NCBI GenBank assembly: GCA_004556395.1
Contig: SFHK01000083.1
Span: forward strand, 1-7,862
Origin: Clostridiales bacterium
GTDB taxonomy: Bacteria > Bacillota > Clostridia > Christensenellales > Aristaeellaceae
Direction of reading: 5' to 3'
DNA length: 7,862 bases
In this document: in pieces, positions 7,152 through 7,862 of the stretch
Position numbering within the stretch: the first letter of the stretch is position 1
Layout of the letters: every line of letters starts with the position of its first letter
Program-made: the position numbers and the translations under genes
Notes under the pieces: generated by a model
What the model was told of the DNA's origin: nothing
What the model saw: only the letters and a program-made list of their open reading frames with translations
Database searches by the model: none

Positions 7152-7181
7152 ATTATATCATAAAGTTGCTTAAAACATCAA
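7152..7181 (-). promoter_or_regulatory. Vegetative (sigma-A-type) promoter with extended -10 for the exporter operon
   Basis: On the - strand, TATAAT at 7157-7152 is a perfect -10 and is preceded by TGA in the extended TGnTATAAT form. TTGATG at 7181-7176 is a four-of-six match to the -35, with an 18-nt spacer. Transcription would start near 7145, leaving a leader of about 97 nt before the ATG at 7048. The promoter lies just downstream of the terminator hairpin that ends the preceding - strand gene, so the operon looks independently transcribed. Confidence 0.75.
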
Positions 7182-7233
7182 CGGTTGGCCATCACTTTTC
7201 TCAAAACCCTCGCTTGACACCCACCGTAAAAGC

Positions 7234-7279
7234 CAAACCCCGTTCGGCGGAAGCCAATTCCTCTGCCGGGCGGGGTTTG
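7234..7279. terminator. Terminator-like hairpin after the SH3-module gene
   Basis: An 18-position stem (7234-7251 with 7262-7279) encloses a 10-nt loop, 6 nt after the stop of the - strand gene. Read as + strand RNA, every position pairs if G-U wobbles are allowed (positions 7243, 7244 and 7249 pair as U-G or G-U). Read as - strand RNA, the same positions become C-A mismatches, leaving an outer stem of 9 bp and a broken inner stem, followed by UUUGGCUUUU. It is probably the terminator of the SH3-module gene, though weaker than the related hairpin at 3682-3723. Confidence 0.65.
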
Positions 7280-7285
7280 TCATGC

Positions 7286-7861
7286 TCAGCGCCAGTACTC
7301 CGGCGGCGCCCAGCCGCGGTGGAGGGAGCCATTGGAGAGCGTATAGTCGAACATCAGCCAGCCGTTTTCCGTGAAAAACGCCTTCACGGAGGTGTTGGCC
7401 GGTACGGCCTCGTATTCGGAGCGGGCGTAGTTATAGCCCGGGCCGTAGTAGACGGCCAGCTCCTTGGTGATGGTCGCGCGGAACGAGGTCTCCTTATACG
7501 CGGGCAGATCGTCGTACAGCGTCAGGCGCTTGGTGGGGGTGTACAGGCGGTAGCGCGCGTTTTTGTACGTGAACTCGATGTACGCCCAGTACACGGAGTT
7601 CTTCTCGAACGTCTGGTAGTACGCCACCGGGTCGATCGACTGCGGATAGGTGGAAACGTTCACGTAGCTCAGGCCGGGGCCGGAGCGCGTGGAAATCCGC
7701 TGGTTCGGGTCGGCGCTCTTCCCGCTGTAGGTGAACGCGTTCTCGCCGGACGTGGCCGGCGGGTCCCACGTGGAATCGCCGGACGAGGACTTGCCGCCGG
7801 TCGGGAAGCGGAAGTACTTGCTGCTGTAGCGCGGCAGCTTCGAGAGATAATCCTCATCCAT
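7286..7861 (-). CDS. SH3-module protein, C-terminal part (probably partial at window edge)
   Basis: The visible 191 residues hold two SH3-like modules of bacterial type. The first begins near residue 55 (RISTRSGPGLSYVNV) and runs to about 110, with YWAYIEFTYKNARYRLY as its later strands. The second begins near 134 (ELAVYYGPGYNYARS) and ends at GWAPPEYW near 183-190. The R-S-G-P-G and Y-Y-G-P-G turns and the tryptophan-rich ends are what identify the modules. A polar linker rich in Ser, Gly and Pro (about 20-53) precedes them. Such modules bind cell-wall peptides or serve as spacers in envelope proteins of Firmicutes. An ATG sits at the extreme window edge (7861), but no ribosome site can be checked, and a cut protein with more N-terminal sequence (for example a membrane anchor) is more likely. 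It has its own terminator and appears independent of the exporter operon. Confidence 0.75.
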   Translation of the reverse strand: MDEDYLSKLPRYSSKYFRFPTGGKSSSGDSTWDPPATSGENAFTYSGKSADPNQRISTRSGPGLSYVNVSTYPQSIDPVAYYQTFEKNSVYWAYIEFTYKNARYRLYTPTKRLTLYDDLPAYKETSFRATITKELAVYYGPGYNYARSEYEAVPANTSVKAFFTENGWLMFDYTLSNGSLHRGWAPPEYWR

Positions 7862-7862
7862 G

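Overview
The window is one continuous piece of a GC-rich bacterial chromosome, most likely from a high-GC Clostridia lineage of gut type (Oscillospirales or Christensenellales would fit). The reasons are strong AGGAGG-type ribosome sites, tight operons with ATGA overlaps, a Firmicutes-like UvrA, a BcrA-type ABC exporter operon and an SH3-module protein. No 16S or other decisive marker is present, so the taxon is an inference. There are no RNA genes, CRISPR arrays, insertion sequences or phage genes.

Left part (1-3674, + strand): the last codons of an upstream gene overlap the start of a xylose-isomerase-like TIM-barrel gene (49-831). That gene in turn overlaps the start of uvrA (828-3674) by ATGA. 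This is a tightly coupled operon. It is closed by a strong, perfectly paired, bidirectional terminator (3682-3723), which also serves the convergent operon from the right.

Middle part (7181 down to 3741, - strand): an extended -10 promoter (7152-7181) drives four genes in the order secreted protein, permease, permease, ATPase. The last three form a complete ABC-2-type exporter with gaps of 4 nt and 1 nt and then a 23-nt overlap. The first gene has a clean signal peptide but is split into two frames. The break coincides with an 11-bp near-perfect tandem duplication (6799-6820). Removing one 11-bp unit restores a single 331-residue reading frame with no internal stop. This is the most interesting observation here: it is either a recent inactivating mutation or a slippage-prone on/off switch in front of an exporter.

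Right end (7286-7861, - strand): the C-terminal part of a protein with two SH3-like modules, probably cut by the window edge. It is followed by a second terminator-like hairpin (7234-7279) that is clearly related in sequence to the one at 3682-3723, so this genome may carry a dispersed terminator or palindrome family.

Functionally, the left operon combines nucleotide excision repair with a small metal-dependent TIM-barrel enzyme. The middle operon is an export or self-protection system of unknown substrate. The right-end protein is probably envelope-associated.
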